31,090 nucleotides of DNA from Azoarcus sp. (GCA_031282905.1 JAITCV010000063.1:1-31090); one strand, 5' to 3'; positions 15,882-24,202 are shown, numbered from the stretch's first letter. Translations and numbers: made by a program. The notes: a model not told the origin generated them from the letters alone.

Positions 15882-16522
15882 ACATCCACGCCCTACGCGA
15901 GAGCACTTACAACGGTTTATGGAAACAAAATACTGGCCTCGCCCAGTTGCTGGGCCTGTGCCCCATCCTCGCCATCAGCACCAACCTGGTCAACGCGGTG
16001 AGCCTGGGGCTGGCCACCGTCCTGGTGATGGCGCTGGTGAATTTCGTCATCGCCAGCCTGCGCCGCTTCATCCCCTATGAAATTCGCATTCCGGTGTTCG
16101 TGTTGATCATCGCCGCGCTGGTCACCGTGGTCGATCTGGCCTTCAATGCCTTTTTCCATGATCTCTACCTGATGCTCGGCATTTTCATTCCACTCATCGT
16201 CACCAACTGCATCGTGCTCGCGCGTGTCGAAGCCTATGCCGTCAAGAACAAGGTGATCGACTCGACCGTCGATGGGCTGATGATGGGGCTGGGGCTGGTC
16301 TGGGTGCTGGCGCTGCTGGGAGGATTGCGCGAATTCTTCGGCACGGGCACCTTGTTCGCGGGCATAGAGATGATTTTCCCCAAACTCTCGGCGCTGCACA
16401 TCCTGGGCGAGGATTACCCCGGTTTCCTGCTCGCCGTCTTGCCGCCGGGCGCGTTTTTCGCCCTTGGCGCCATGATCGCCGCCTACAACGCGATCAATGC
16501 GCGGGCCGCCCGCAAGCCGTGA
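15878..16522 (+). CDS. rnfE: RnfE/RsxE, integral membrane subunit of the second Rnf complex
   Basis: The 214-residue membrane protein of the RnfA/RnfE family begins close to the conserved NGLWKQNTGLAQLLGLCPILA. It also carries PLIVTNCIVLARVEAYA; the cysteines in these two stretches are the expected cluster ligands. It lacks the N-terminal extension of the first copy and ends in a short Arg-rich tail. It is the last rnf gene of this operon and lies only 4 bp before nth, an association that is widely conserved. Confidence 0.95.
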   Translation: MNIHALRESTYNGLWKQNTGLAQLLGLCPILAISTNLVNAVSLGLATVLVMALVNFVIASLRRFIPYEIRIPVFVLIIAALVTVVDLAFNAFFHDLYLMLGIFIPLIVTNCIVLARVEAYAVKNKVIDSTVDGLMMGLGLVWVLALLGGLREFFGTGTLFAGIEMIFPKLSALHILGEDYPGFLLAVLPPGAFFALGAMIAAYNAINARAARKP

Positions 16523-16526
16523 CGTG

Positions 16527-17159
16527 ATGAAGCCCCAGGCGATCAGCGAATTTTTCCAACGGCTGGCCGCGCGCAATCCCCATCCCACCACCGAACTCGA
16601 ATACGCCAGCCCCTACCAGTTGCTGGTTGCAGTGGTGCTCTCCGCCCAGGCCACCGACAAAAGCGTCAATTTCGCCACCCGCGCCCTCTTTGCTGTTGCG
16701 TCGACACCACAGGCAATGGTCGCGCTCGGTGAGGAAGTTGTTGCTGGATATATCAAAACCATTGGCCTGTTCCGCAACAAGGCAAAGCACATCATTGGCC
16801 TTTCCCGATTGTTGATCGAACGCCATGGCGGCGAGGTTCCCGCAAGGCGCGAGGAACTCGAAGCCTTGCCCGGAGTTGGGCGCAAAACCGCCAATGTCGT
16901 GCTCAATACCGTGTTTCGCCAGCCGGTGATGGCGGTTGATACGCATATCTTCCGCCTTGCCAATCGCAGCGGACTTGCACCCGGCAAGGATGTGCTCGCG
17001 GTCGAAAACGAACTGATGAAACAGGTGCCCGCCGACTACCTGCTCGATGCCCATCACTGGCTGATTCTGCACGGGCGCTACGTCTGCACCGCACGCAAAC
17101 CCCACTGTTCGGGCTGTTGCGTGTACGATTTATGCCTCTGGCGCGACAAGCCCCGATGA
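16527..17159 (+). CDS. nth: endonuclease III (DNA glycosylase/AP lyase)
   Basis: The 210-residue protein is a standard Nth of the HhH-GPD base-excision repair family, removing oxidised pyrimidines and nicking abasic sites. It has the helix-hairpin-helix LPGVGRKTA with catalytic Lys120 and the catalytic Asp138 in MAVDTHIFR. The 4Fe-4S ligands are Cys187, Cys194, Cys197 and Cys203 (C-x6-C-x2-C-x5-C), at the same numbers as in E. coli Nth. It lies just behind the second rnfE and is probably cotranscribed. ATG 16527 is chosen because it gives the family N-terminus; an in-frame start at 16497 would overlap rnfE. Confidence 0.97.
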   Translation: MKPQAISEFFQRLAARNPHPTTELEYASPYQLLVAVVLSAQATDKSVNFATRALFAVASTPQAMVALGEEVVAGYIKTIGLFRNKAKHIIGLSRLLIERHGGEVPARREELEALPGVGRKTANVVLNTVFRQPVMAVDTHIFRLANRSGLAPGKDVLAVENELMKQVPADYLLDAHHWLILHGRYVCTARKPHCSGCCVYDLCLWRDKPR

Positions 17160-17234
17160 TTTCGTGAATGTCTCCAAGTAATTCCCCGTGAGATCAGAAC
17201 CGCAACGATAACAACGCATTCAGGAACCCCCAGC

Positions 17235-17714
17235 ATGTTCGCTCCCAGCCGTAATCAGGTGCGCAGTTTTTTCATCGAAGCTTGGCTCAAACATCAGCAA
17301 CATGGCGTACTCAGCCCAATGGAGGCCATCGCCGCCGGCATCGTGCTGGAACACCCCGAATATCACCCGCTGCTTGCGGATGTCGACGATGCGCTCGCCC
17401 GTGAATTTCCGCCGGAAAACGGTCAGATCAACCCCTTCCTCCATCTCTCCTTGCATCTGGCGATCGAAGAGCAACTATCGATCGACCAGCCGCCTGGCAT
17501 CCGCGCCGCCTTCGACACGCTGTGCCAGAAACGAAACGATCGCCACGGCGCGCTGCATGACGTGCTCGAATGCCTGGGTGAGACGCTGTTCGATGCCCAA
17601 CGTGACCATGCCTCCCCCGATGGCTCGGTTTATCTCGACCGTATCCGCTACCGCGCTGGAATCGCCTCGATCAAGGGCAGGCCCATCGTGCATGGCTGGA
17701 AATTCTCGTCCTGA
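17235..17714 (+). CDS. DUF1841 family protein
   Basis: The 159-residue soluble protein has the MFAPSRNQVRSFFIEAW opening and the INPFLHLSLHLAIEEQLSIDQPPGIR core that mark the DUF1841 family of beta- and gammaproteobacteria, which has no known function. Two histidines in HLSLHLAIEEQ and one in RHGALHDVLECLGE could suggest metal or cofactor binding, but this is only a guess from residue pattern. ATG 17235 has a purine-rich CAGGAA upstream. It lies 75 bp after nth, and the next gene follows 5 bp after its stop, suggesting cotranscription with the regulator gene. Confidence 0.85.
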   Translation: MFAPSRNQVRSFFIEAWLKHQQHGVLSPMEAIAAGIVLEHPEYHPLLADVDDALAREFPPENGQINPFLHLSLHLAIEEQLSIDQPPGIRAAFDTLCQKRNDRHGALHDVLECLGETLFDAQRDHASPDGSVYLDRIRYRAGIASIKGRPIVHGWKFSS

Positions 17715-17719
17715 AACCC

Positions 17720-19162
17720 ATGCTGATCAGATTCTTCCGCTGGTTGTTCGCGCGCCCTTCGCCCAAAGTCGCCAAAACGGTCGCCTCCTCCGCGCCATCA
17801 CCGTCACCACCACCCACGGCGTTCCAGGCACTCAACCAGCAAGCGCCCCTGCGCCAACAGCCAGCCAACCCGCCGCCCGCCGAATCGGCACAAGAAGAAC
17901 TCTCCTCCGCCATCGCGTCTACCATCCTTTGCCGGGAAGCGGTACTCAACCGCCAGCAAAAGATCGCCGGTTACCAGTTTTTGCTGCAAGACGCGACCCA
18001 CGCCAAAATCCGCTCCCACAGCCGCCGCATCCTGCACCTTTATGCCGAGGTGTTGGTAGACAATCTGGTGCGCACCAACATGGCCACCCTGCTCGGCTCC
18101 CGGCTGGCCTTCATCGAACTGCCGGATTCCTTTCTCACCCAGCCGATACTTGGCCAGTTGCAGGCATCGAATACCGTCATCATCATCCGTTCCACCAACG
18201 ACACACCGGGCGCGCCCTCGCCCGAAGCGCTGCGCGCCCAGGTGGACACCCTGCGTGCCCAGGGCTATCGCATCGGCATTCCAGATCCGGTCTTTTCCCC
18301 CCCGCTTGCCCACCTGCTGCCCGTCGTCGACGTGGTTTGCCTGCGAGCGCCCAACCTGGATGCCGAAAAAGAACTCCGCCTGGTGCGTTACATCATCAAG
18401 CAAGCCCCCAAGGCCACCTTGCTCGTGCGCGACCTGCCGGGCATGGAAGATTTCCACTTCGCGTTCAAACTCGGCGCCAGTCTTTTCCAAGGGCCATTCA
18501 TCACCAGCCGCGAAGAATGGCAGCCCAAGAATCTCGGCCCCAATTTCGCCCGTCTGTCGATGCTGCTCGCCAAATTGCGCCAAGACGCCAATACCCGCGA
18601 AATCGTCGAACTGCTCAAACAAGACGCGGCCATCACCGTGCGGCTGCTGCGCTATATCAATTCGGCCGCCAATGGCCTGCCCGAACACGTATCCTCGATC
18701 GAACGCGCCTTTGTCCTTCTGGGGCGCGACCCGCTCTACCGCTGGCTCACCCTGTTGCTGTGCGGCAGCGACCGCAGCCAGGCGCGTTCCGCCGCCGTGC
18801 TGGAGAGCGCGCTGATACGGGCGCGCACCATGGAACTGTCCGCCATCAACCGTCCGCCCAGCGAACGCGAAGCCATGTTCCTCACCGGCCTGTTGTCGCT
18901 GATCGACGTCATTCTCCAGCAACCCCTCGACAAGGCCCTGTCTTCACTCGCCATCGCCCCTGAAATCAGCGCCGCCATTCTCGAGAACCAAGGCCCCTAT
19001 GCCGCCTGTCTGACGCTTGCCAAGGCATGCGAAAGCGCCGATATCGAAGCGATCATCTTTGCCGCCACGCTGTGTGGCATCTCCCCCGACCAGGGCGCGA
19101 CCTGGCATATGGAGGCACTGGCATGGACCCTGGCTCTGCAACAATCTGAAGGAATGAATTGA
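17720..19162 (+). CDS. degenerate EAL plus HDOD domain protein (YuxH-like signalling protein)
   Basis: The 480-residue protein starts with a short basic/hydrophobic segment and a Pro/Ala/Gln-rich linker (about 20-60). A degenerate EAL-like barrel follows at about 65-270, then an HDOD domain at about 275-470 (FARLSMLLAKLRQD, KQDAAITVRLLRYINSAA). The position normally holding the EAL motif reads GYQFLLQ, and the metal-binding acidic residues of active c-di-GMP phosphodiesterases are not apparent, so enzymatic activity is unlikely. Such EAL-HDOD proteins act as signalling scaffolds in the YuxH family. Its stop codon falls at the edge of a palindromic repeat. A role in c-di-GMP or pilus/motility control is plausible but not shown by the sequence. 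Confidence 0.8.
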   Translation: MLIRFFRWLFARPSPKVAKTVASSAPSPSPPPTAFQALNQQAPLRQQPANPPPAESAQEELSSAIASTILCREAVLNRQQKIAGYQFLLQDATHAKIRSHSRRILHLYAEVLVDNLVRTNMATLLGSRLAFIELPDSFLTQPILGQLQASNTVIIIRSTNDTPGAPSPEALRAQVDTLRAQGYRIGIPDPVFSPPLAHLLPVVDVVCLRAPNLDAEKELRLVRYIIKQAPKATLLVRDLPGMEDFHFAFKLGASLFQGPFITSREEWQPKNLGPNFARLSMLLAKLRQDANTREIVELLKQDAAITVRLLRYINSAANGLPEHVSSIERAFVLLGRDPLYRWLTLLLCGSDRSQARSAAVLESALIRARTMELSAINRPPSEREAMFLTGLLSLIDVILQQPLDKALSSLAIAPEISAAILENQGPYAACLTLAKACESADIEAIIFAATLCGISPDQGATWHMEALAWTLALQQSEGMN

Positions 19163-19241
19163 TTCCATTTCCAAATCATCCCTGACTTCGCCGATGCACT
19201 ATCGGCTCGTCTTCGCGTCACGAATGATCTGGAAATGGAAT
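19159..19241. repeat. palindromic intergenic element, copy 1
   Basis: Arms 19162-19179 and 19224-19241 (18 nt each) pair at 17 of 18 positions. Inside them TGAC (19183-19186) pairs with GTCA (19217-19220), and GCCGAT (19190-19195) pairs with ATCGGC (19201-19206) around a 5-nt loop, giving three nested stems. The segment 19203-19239 recurs with 2 differences in 37 at 22633-22669, and the left edge TTGATTCCAT recurs at 22606-22615. The TGA of TTGATTCC is the stop codon of the EAL-HDOD gene. No transposase is present. It may be a REP/MITE-like element or a terminator. Confidence 0.75.
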
Positions 19242-19397
19242 GGATATTTTCTTTTACCGCTTGCACGGCAAAACCGGAAAGAGGTGGATACCGTTTTCGC
19301 CCGTCGGCATGATTGGCGACGTTGGCAATGCTGTGCGGCATTTCAACGCCATGGGCGTCGACCGCAGCCACCATGTAACGGCGTTGTCACGGCTGCG

Positions 19398-19494
19398 GTT
19401 TTCTCCGCCACCCCGGAAAGCTATAATGAATCCCCAGCGCTGCCCGCGCTCAAAGGGTGTTGTAGTTTCCTCTCCCACCTCGGAAAGCTACAAT
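19398..19494 (+). promoter_or_regulatory. tandem promoter-like direct repeats upstream of gmk
   Basis: Two 30-bp units, 19398-19427 and 19465-19494, agree at 25 of 30 positions and lie 67 bp apart. Each ends in CGGAAAGCTAYAAT, giving -10 hexamers TATAAT (19422-19427) and TACAAT (19489-19494). The 17-nt-spaced -35 hexamers are poor (TTTTCT, TTTCCT). They are good candidates for sigma-70 promoters of gmk-rpoZ-spoT, perhaps duplicated. The rest of 19242-19568 shows no convincing gene. Confidence 0.5.
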
Positions 19495-19568
19495 CCGCCG
19501 ATCGGATATTTGCGCTGGCCCGCTCATGTTGGATGGATTGGGCCGAGCGTCTTCAGGAGACCGCCAGG

Positions 19569-20183
19569 ATGGCTGGTACGCTTTTCGTTGTCACCGCGCC
19601 TTCGGGGGCGGGCAAGACCACGCTGGTGAAGGGGCTGCTCGAACGTGATCCCAAGGTGCACCTGTCGGTCTCCTACACCACCCGCGCGCCCCGGATAGGG
19701 GAAGAGGATGGGCGTGAATACCATTTCGTCGATGTCGACCGTTTCCAGGAATTACGCGACCGTGGTGAGTTCCTCGAATGGGCCGAAGTGCACGGTAATT
19801 ACTACGGCACGTCGAAAACCTGGTTGCAGGCGCAACTCGACGCCGGGCGCGACACCTTGCTGGAGATCGACTGGCAGGGCGCGCAACAGGTGCGCCGGGT
19901 ATTTCCCGAAGCCGTGGGGGTGTTCATCCTGCCGCCTTCGATCGAAGAACTCGACCAACGCCTGCGCGGACGCGGCACCGACAGCGAAGCGGTGATCGCC
20001 CATCGCTTGCTTGCCGCGCGGGACGAAATGCGCCATGTCGGCGAATTTGCCTACGCTATAATCAACGATAACCTGCATGTGGCGCTTGACGACTTGGTGG
20101 CAATCATCCGTGCGTCGCGCCTGCGCTACGTCAACCAGCACGCGCGATATTCACACTATTTCGCCTTCCTTGAACAGGACTGA
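19569..20183 (+). CDS. gmk: guanylate kinase
   Basis: The 204-residue protein is a full-length guanylate kinase that converts GMP and ATP to GDP and ADP. It has the P-loop APSGAGKTT, the GMP-binding SVSYTTRAPRIGEEDGREYHF segment, EWAEVHGNYYGTSK and the LEIDWQGAQQVR region. ATG 19569 has AGGAGA 8 nt upstream. It is followed 3 bp later by rpoZ and then spoT, the conserved gmk-rpoZ-spoT order that links guanine nucleotide supply with (p)ppGpp metabolism. Confidence 0.97.
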   Translation: MAGTLFVVTAPSGAGKTTLVKGLLERDPKVHLSVSYTTRAPRIGEEDGREYHFVDVDRFQELRDRGEFLEWAEVHGNYYGTSKTWLQAQLDAGRDTLLEIDWQGAQQVRRVFPEAVGVFILPPSIEELDQRLRGRGTDSEAVIAHRLLAARDEMRHVGEFAYAIINDNLHVALDDLVAIIRASRLRYVNQHARYSHYFAFLEQD

Positions 20184-20186
20184 ATC

Positions 20187-20402
20187 ATGGCCCGCATTAC
20201 CGTCGAAGCCTGCCTGAAGAAAATCCCCAATCGTTTTCAGCTTACCTTGGTGGCGGCCTATCGCGCCCGCCAGCTCACCGTGGGCGGCACGCCACAGGTC
20301 GAACTCGATAACAGCGACCGTGACAAGCCCACGGTGATCGCGTTGCGCGAAGTGGAGGCCGGCAAGGTCGGCCTTGAGATGCTCAATCGTGGCCAGGCAT
20401 GA
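20187..20402 (+). CDS. rpoZ: RNA polymerase omega subunit
   Basis: The 71-residue protein is RpoZ. It has the MARITVEACL opening, the NRFQLTLVAAYRARQL helix that clamps the beta-prime C-terminus, and a DKPTVIALREV segment. Omega assists polymerase assembly and forms part of one ppGpp-binding site. It lies 3 bp after gmk, and its stop overlaps the spoT start (ATGA), so the three genes are translationally linked. Confidence 0.96.
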   Translation: MARITVEACLKKIPNRFQLTLVAAYRARQLTVGGTPQVELDNSDRDKPTVIALREVEAGKVGLEMLNRGQA

Positions 20403-22609
20403 CGCAAATGGAAGAGAGGCCGGCGGGTAGTGAAGAAACGGGCCCCGTCGAGCCACTGTTCGCACTGCTCAAAACCAGGATCGGAGTCTACCTCGATGAC
20501 GAAAACATTATTCGCGTCGAGGCTGCCTATCGCTTTGCCGCCGAGGCCCACAGCGGTCAGTTGCGCGTCAGTGGCGATCTTTACATCGCGCATCCGCTGG
20601 CGGTCGCGCTCATTGTCGCCGACTGGCATCTCGACGCCGACGCCCTGTGCGCGGGCCTGCTGCATGATGTGCTCGAGGACACCTACATTTCCAAGGCCGA
20701 GATTGCCGAACGTTTCGGCCAGGATGTGTCCGAACTGGTCGATGGACTGACCAAGATCGACAAATTCAAGTTCAAATCCCGCAAAGAAGCGGATGCCGAG
20801 AATTTCCAGAAGCTGATGATCGCGACGAACCGCGATTTGCGCGTCATCCTGATCAAACTCGCCGACCGCCTGCACAACATGCGCACCCTGCACGTGATGC
20901 CTCTGGACAAGCGCAAGCGCATCGCTGGCGAAACCCTGGAATTGTATGCGCCAATCGCCAGCCAACTTGGGATCATCAGCCTGTGCCATGAGTTGGAGGA
21001 TTTGTCCTTCAAGCACAAATATCCGTGGCGCTATCGGGTGCTGACCGGGGCGATGAATGTCGAGCGCGGCAGCCACCGCAGGGCGCTGGCCGAGTTCCGG
21101 ACCGAGATCGAAGCGTGTTTGCAGCAATGGGGGATGCATGCCGAAATACAGGAACGTGAAAAGAGCCTTTACAGCATCTACCGCAAGATGGCGGAAAAAA
21201 TCCACGAACAGCGACGGCAAGTACTCTCCCTCATCCATGACCTCCACGGCTTTCGTCTCATCGTATCCGATATACCTTCGTGCTATCTCGCGCTGGGTGC
21301 GCTGCATTCGATCCATCAGCCGCAGCCGAAGCATTTCAAGGATTACATTGCCATTCCGCGCAAGAACGGCTACCAAAGCCTGCATACCACCGTGATCGGC
21401 GCGGGCGGGGTGCTGGCCGAAATCCAGATTCGTACCCAGCAGATGCACCATGTCGCCGAATCGGGCATCGCGGCGCATTGGCTCTACAAGGACAACGACA
21501 AAAACATCAGCGAACTCCAGAAGACAGCCCATGACTGGGCGCGCCTGCAGATCGAATTACAAATGAGTTCGGATGGCGCGAGCGAATACCTGGAGCATGT
21601 CAAGGCCGACCTTTTCCCCACCGAGGTATTCGTGCTGTCGCCAAAGGGAGATATTTTCGAATTGCCGCGCGGGTCGACACCGATCGATTTCGCTTACGCG
21701 GTGCATACCGATGTCGGCCACCGCTGTGTGGGCTGTTTGATCAATGGCGAATATATGCCACCCAATACCGAACTGAGAAGTGGCGATCGGGTGGAAATCG
21801 TCGTTTCGGCCTATCCCAGCCCCAATCCGGGTTGGTTGAAGCATGTGCGTACCGGGCGGGCACTGGCAAAAATTCGTCATTTCCTCAAGAACCAGCAGCA
21901 GGACGAAGCGTTGGTCATGGGCAAACGCTTGCTCAACCTGGCGCTGCATCCCCACGGTCATACGGTGGACAGCATCTCCTCGTTTGCCTGGAACCGGTTC
22001 CTGCGCGATGACGGGGTGGTGAGCGAACGCGATATTTTTGCCGATATCGGCTTGGGCAACCGTCTGCCGGTAGTCGTGGCGCGACGGCTGCTGCTCGCCG
22101 AAGAACGCGAAGCGGATACCGCCACGGACACCGCCACGCCGCAGGGGGGCAACATGCCGTGTTTCAAGATTCACGGCAAGGAAGGCGCGATCGTACAGCT
22201 TGCCCGATGTTGCCAGCCGATCCCTGGCGACAAGGTGATCGGCATTCCCCGCCGCGGACTAGGGCTTGAAATCCATCAGCAGACCTGCCCTTTGGCAACA
22301 CGGATACGCGCCAACCCCGGGCATTGGGTCGATGCCGAATGGGAGCCGACCGGAGAGCGTCTCTTCAACGTCACCCTCCGCATCCTGTGCCGCGAAGAGC
22401 ACGGCATGCTGGTGAGAATCGCCAACGCGATCGCGGGTGAAGGCTGCAACATCCAGAGCGTGGTGACCGTGGATGAGCAAACGCCTCCCTGCACCACTCT
22501 GGAGATGGGCCTGCAAGTGCGCGACCGCGTACACCTGGCCCGGATCATGCGCCAGGTGCGCCGCCTGCCGGAAGTCTTGAACCTGAGGCGGTGCAGTCCT
22601 GGCGCTTGA
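20399..22609 (+). CDS. spoT: bifunctional (p)ppGpp synthetase/hydrolase SpoT
   Basis: The 736-residue protein has the RelA/SpoT layout. An HD hydrolase domain with HDVLED and ADRLHNMRT comes first, then a synthetase domain with DLHGFRLIV, KNGYQSLHT and EIQIRTQQMH. A TGS domain (FVLSPKGDIFELPRGSTPIDFAY, given here as landmarks only) precedes a helical region with the cysteine pair LARCCQPI, and a C-terminal ACT domain (VTLRILCREEHGMLVRIANAI region) ends it. The hydrolase His-Asp and Glu-Asp pairs are intact and the synthetase acidic residues are present, so both activities are predicted. Alternative start ATG 20408 is three codons in. The stop codon lies within the edge of a palindromic repeat shared with ubiB. 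Confidence 0.96.
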   Translation: MTQMEERPAGSEETGPVEPLFALLKTRIGVYLDDENIIRVEAAYRFAAEAHSGQLRVSGDLYIAHPLAVALIVADWHLDADALCAGLLHDVLEDTYISKAEIAERFGQDVSELVDGLTKIDKFKFKSRKEADAENFQKLMIATNRDLRVILIKLADRLHNMRTLHVMPLDKRKRIAGETLELYAPIASQLGIISLCHELEDLSFKHKYPWRYRVLTGAMNVERGSHRRALAEFRTEIEACLQQWGMHAEIQEREKSLYSIYRKMAEKIHEQRRQVLSLIHDLHGFRLIVSDIPSCYLALGALHSIHQPQPKHFKDYIAIPRKNGYQSLHTTVIGAGGVLAEIQIRTQQMHHVAESGIAAHWLYKDNDKNISELQKTAHDWARLQIELQMSSDGASEYLEHVKADLFPTEVFVLSPKGDIFELPRGSTPIDFAYAVHTDVGHRCVGCLINGEYMPPNTELRSGDRVEIVVSAYPSPNPGWLKHVRTGRALAKIRHFLKNQQQDEALVMGKRLLNLALHPHGHTVDSISSFAWNRFLRDDGVVSERDIFADIGLGNRLPVVVARRLLLAEEREADTATDTATPQGGNMPCFKIHGKEGAIVQLARCCQPIPGDKVIGIPRRGLGLEIHQQTCPLATRIRANPGHWVDAEWEPTGERLFNVTLRILCREEHGMLVRIANAIAGEGCNIQSVVTVDEQTPPCTTLEMGLQVRDRVHLARIMRQVRRLPEVLNLRRCSPGA

Positions 22610-22676
22610 TTCCATATGTCCAATCGTGGCTGCGGCTCGTCTTCGCGTCACGAATGACCTGAAAATGGAGCCTCAA
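22606..22676. repeat. palindromic intergenic element, copy 2 (shortened)
   Basis: The segment 22633-22669 repeats 19203-19239 with 2 differences in 37. The left edge TTGATTCCAT (22606-22615) repeats 19159-19168. About 17 bp of the left half of copy 1 are missing. The element fills the whole gap between convergent spoT and ubiB. Its left TTGA contains the spoT stop, and on the other strand TTGAGGCTCCATTTTC contains the ubiB stop. Bidirectional termination is likely but unproven. Confidence 0.7.
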
Positions 22677-24202
22677 CCCAATGAACGCCAGATTTCGACC
22701 GACAGCAGCGCCATGGCAAGCAGCACCAGCGCGGCGATGATGCGCGTGTCGCGGCGCTGGCGGCGCGCGATGTCATCCAGGCGTTTGCGAAGCTCCATGC
22801 TCCGCTGCTGATTGTCGGCCAATGCCTGATAGGTAAGGCGCGGAATCCGCGGCAGCATGGAAGCCCAATTCGGTATTTCGTTCTTTACTTCGCGTAACAG
22901 CGCCCGCCAGCCGACCTGTTCCTGCATCCAGTGTTCGAGAAAAGGTTTGGCCGTTGTCCATAAATCCAGTTCGGGATCGAGTTGGCGGCCCAGCCCCTCG
23001 ATGTTGAGCAAGGTTTTCTGCAACATCACCAGTTGGGGCTGCACTTCCATCTCGAAGCGGCGCGCGGTTTGGAAAAGGCGCAGCAGGGTCTTGCCGAACG
23101 AGATGTCCTTCAGCGGACGATCGAAGATCGGCTCGCACACCGTGCGGATCGCCGTTTCGAATTCATCGACCCGGGTATGCGCGGGCACCCAACCCGCCTC
23201 GATGTGCGCCAGTGCAACCCGCCGGTAATCGCGTTTGAAAAAGGCGAGGAAGTTTTGTGCAAGGTAACTCTTGTCGATTTCGCTCAAGGTGCCGATGATG
23301 CCGAAATCGAGCGCGATATAACGTCCATCGCGGTGAATGAAAATATTGCCTGGATGCATATCGGCATGGAAAAACCCGTCGCGGAATACCTGGGTAAAGA
23401 AGATTTCCACCCCCGCCCGTGAAAGTGCCTTGAGATCGATGCCCTGGGCCACGAGCGTATCGGTTTGCGAAATCGGCACTCCGTACATGCGCTCCATCAC
23501 CATCACATTTCGGCCACACCAATCCCAATACACTTCGGGCACCATGAGGAGCGTCGAATTCTTGAAATTGCGCCGCAACTGCGCGCTGTTGGCCGCCTCG
23601 CGCATGAGATCGAGTTCATCGCGCAGGTATTTGCTGAATTCCGCCACCACTTCGCGTGGTTTCAGCCGCCGACTCTCGGGCCAGACTCTTTCCAGCAAAC
23701 CCGCCGCCGCGTCGAGCAAGGCGAGATCATGGGCAATCACCCGCTCGATACCGGGACGCAAGACCTTGATCGCCACCTCGGTGCCGTCGGGCAACGCGGC
23801 AAAATGCACCTGGGCCACCGAGGCCGAAGCCACCGGCGTGCGCTCGAAATGGCGGAACACGTCGTCGATCGGACGTTCGTAGAACGATTCCAGCAGGGCC
23901 AGCGCCTGTTCGGACGGAAACGGCGGCACCCGGTCCTGCAACAATGCCAGTTCGTTGGCGATGTCGGTGGGGAGCAGATCGCGCCGTGTCGACAGCATCT
24001 GCCCGAACTTGACGAAAATCGGCCCCAACGATTCCAGCGCGAGGCGCAAGCGCACCGCGCGCGGCGCGGTGAATTTTCGCCAGAAAAACACCCACCCCCA
24101 CCAACGCCCGAGACGACCACTGGGGTCAGCGTCGAGAACCACGCGATCGAGGCCGAAACGCAGGCTGACGAGGATAATTCTGGCAAGACGAAGCAGGCGC
24201 AT
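22673..24202 (-). CDS. ubiB: UbiB, atypical kinase-like protein of ubiquinone biosynthesis
   Basis: The 509-residue protein is of the ABC1/ADCK/UbiB family required for aerobic ubiquinone synthesis in E. coli and related bacteria. It has the signature KFGQML...RRDLLP near residue 67, the Ala-rich nucleotide loop SASVAQVH, the ATP-binding Lys in VAIKVLRPG, and kinase-like DMHPGNIFI and DFGIIG motifs. A C-terminal hydrophobic anchor (residues about 487-505) fits its membrane association. Its start ATG 24202 faces an AT-rich region. ubiE and ubiJ, its usual partners, are not in view. It converges on spoT. Confidence 0.96.
   Translation of the reverse strand: MRLLRLARIILVSLRFGLDRVVLDADPSGRLGRWWGWVFFWRKFTAPRAVRLRLALESLGPIFVKFGQMLSTRRDLLPTDIANELALLQDRVPPFPSEQALALLESFYERPIDDVFRHFERTPVASASVAQVHFAALPDGTEVAIKVLRPGIERVIAHDLALLDAAAGLLERVWPESRRLKPREVVAEFSKYLRDELDLMREAANSAQLRRNFKNSTLLMVPEVYWDWCGRNVMVMERMYGVPISQTDTLVAQGIDLKALSRAGVEIFFTQVFRDGFFHADMHPGNIFIHRDGRYIALDFGIIGTLSEIDKSYLAQNFLAFFKRDYRRVALAHIEAGWVPAHTRVDEFETAIRTVCEPIFDRPLKDISFGKTLLRLFQTARRFEMEVQPQLVMLQKTLLNIEGLGRQLDPELDLWTTAKPFLEHWMQEQVGWRALLREVKNEIPNWASMLPRIPRLTYQALADNQQRSMELRKRLDDIARRQRRDTRIIAALVLLAMALLSVEIWRSLG

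Noticed and set aside
19240..19568. Plus- and minus-strand open frames upstream of gmk
   Set aside because: They run through the palindromic element and promoter-like repeats and show no family resemblance.
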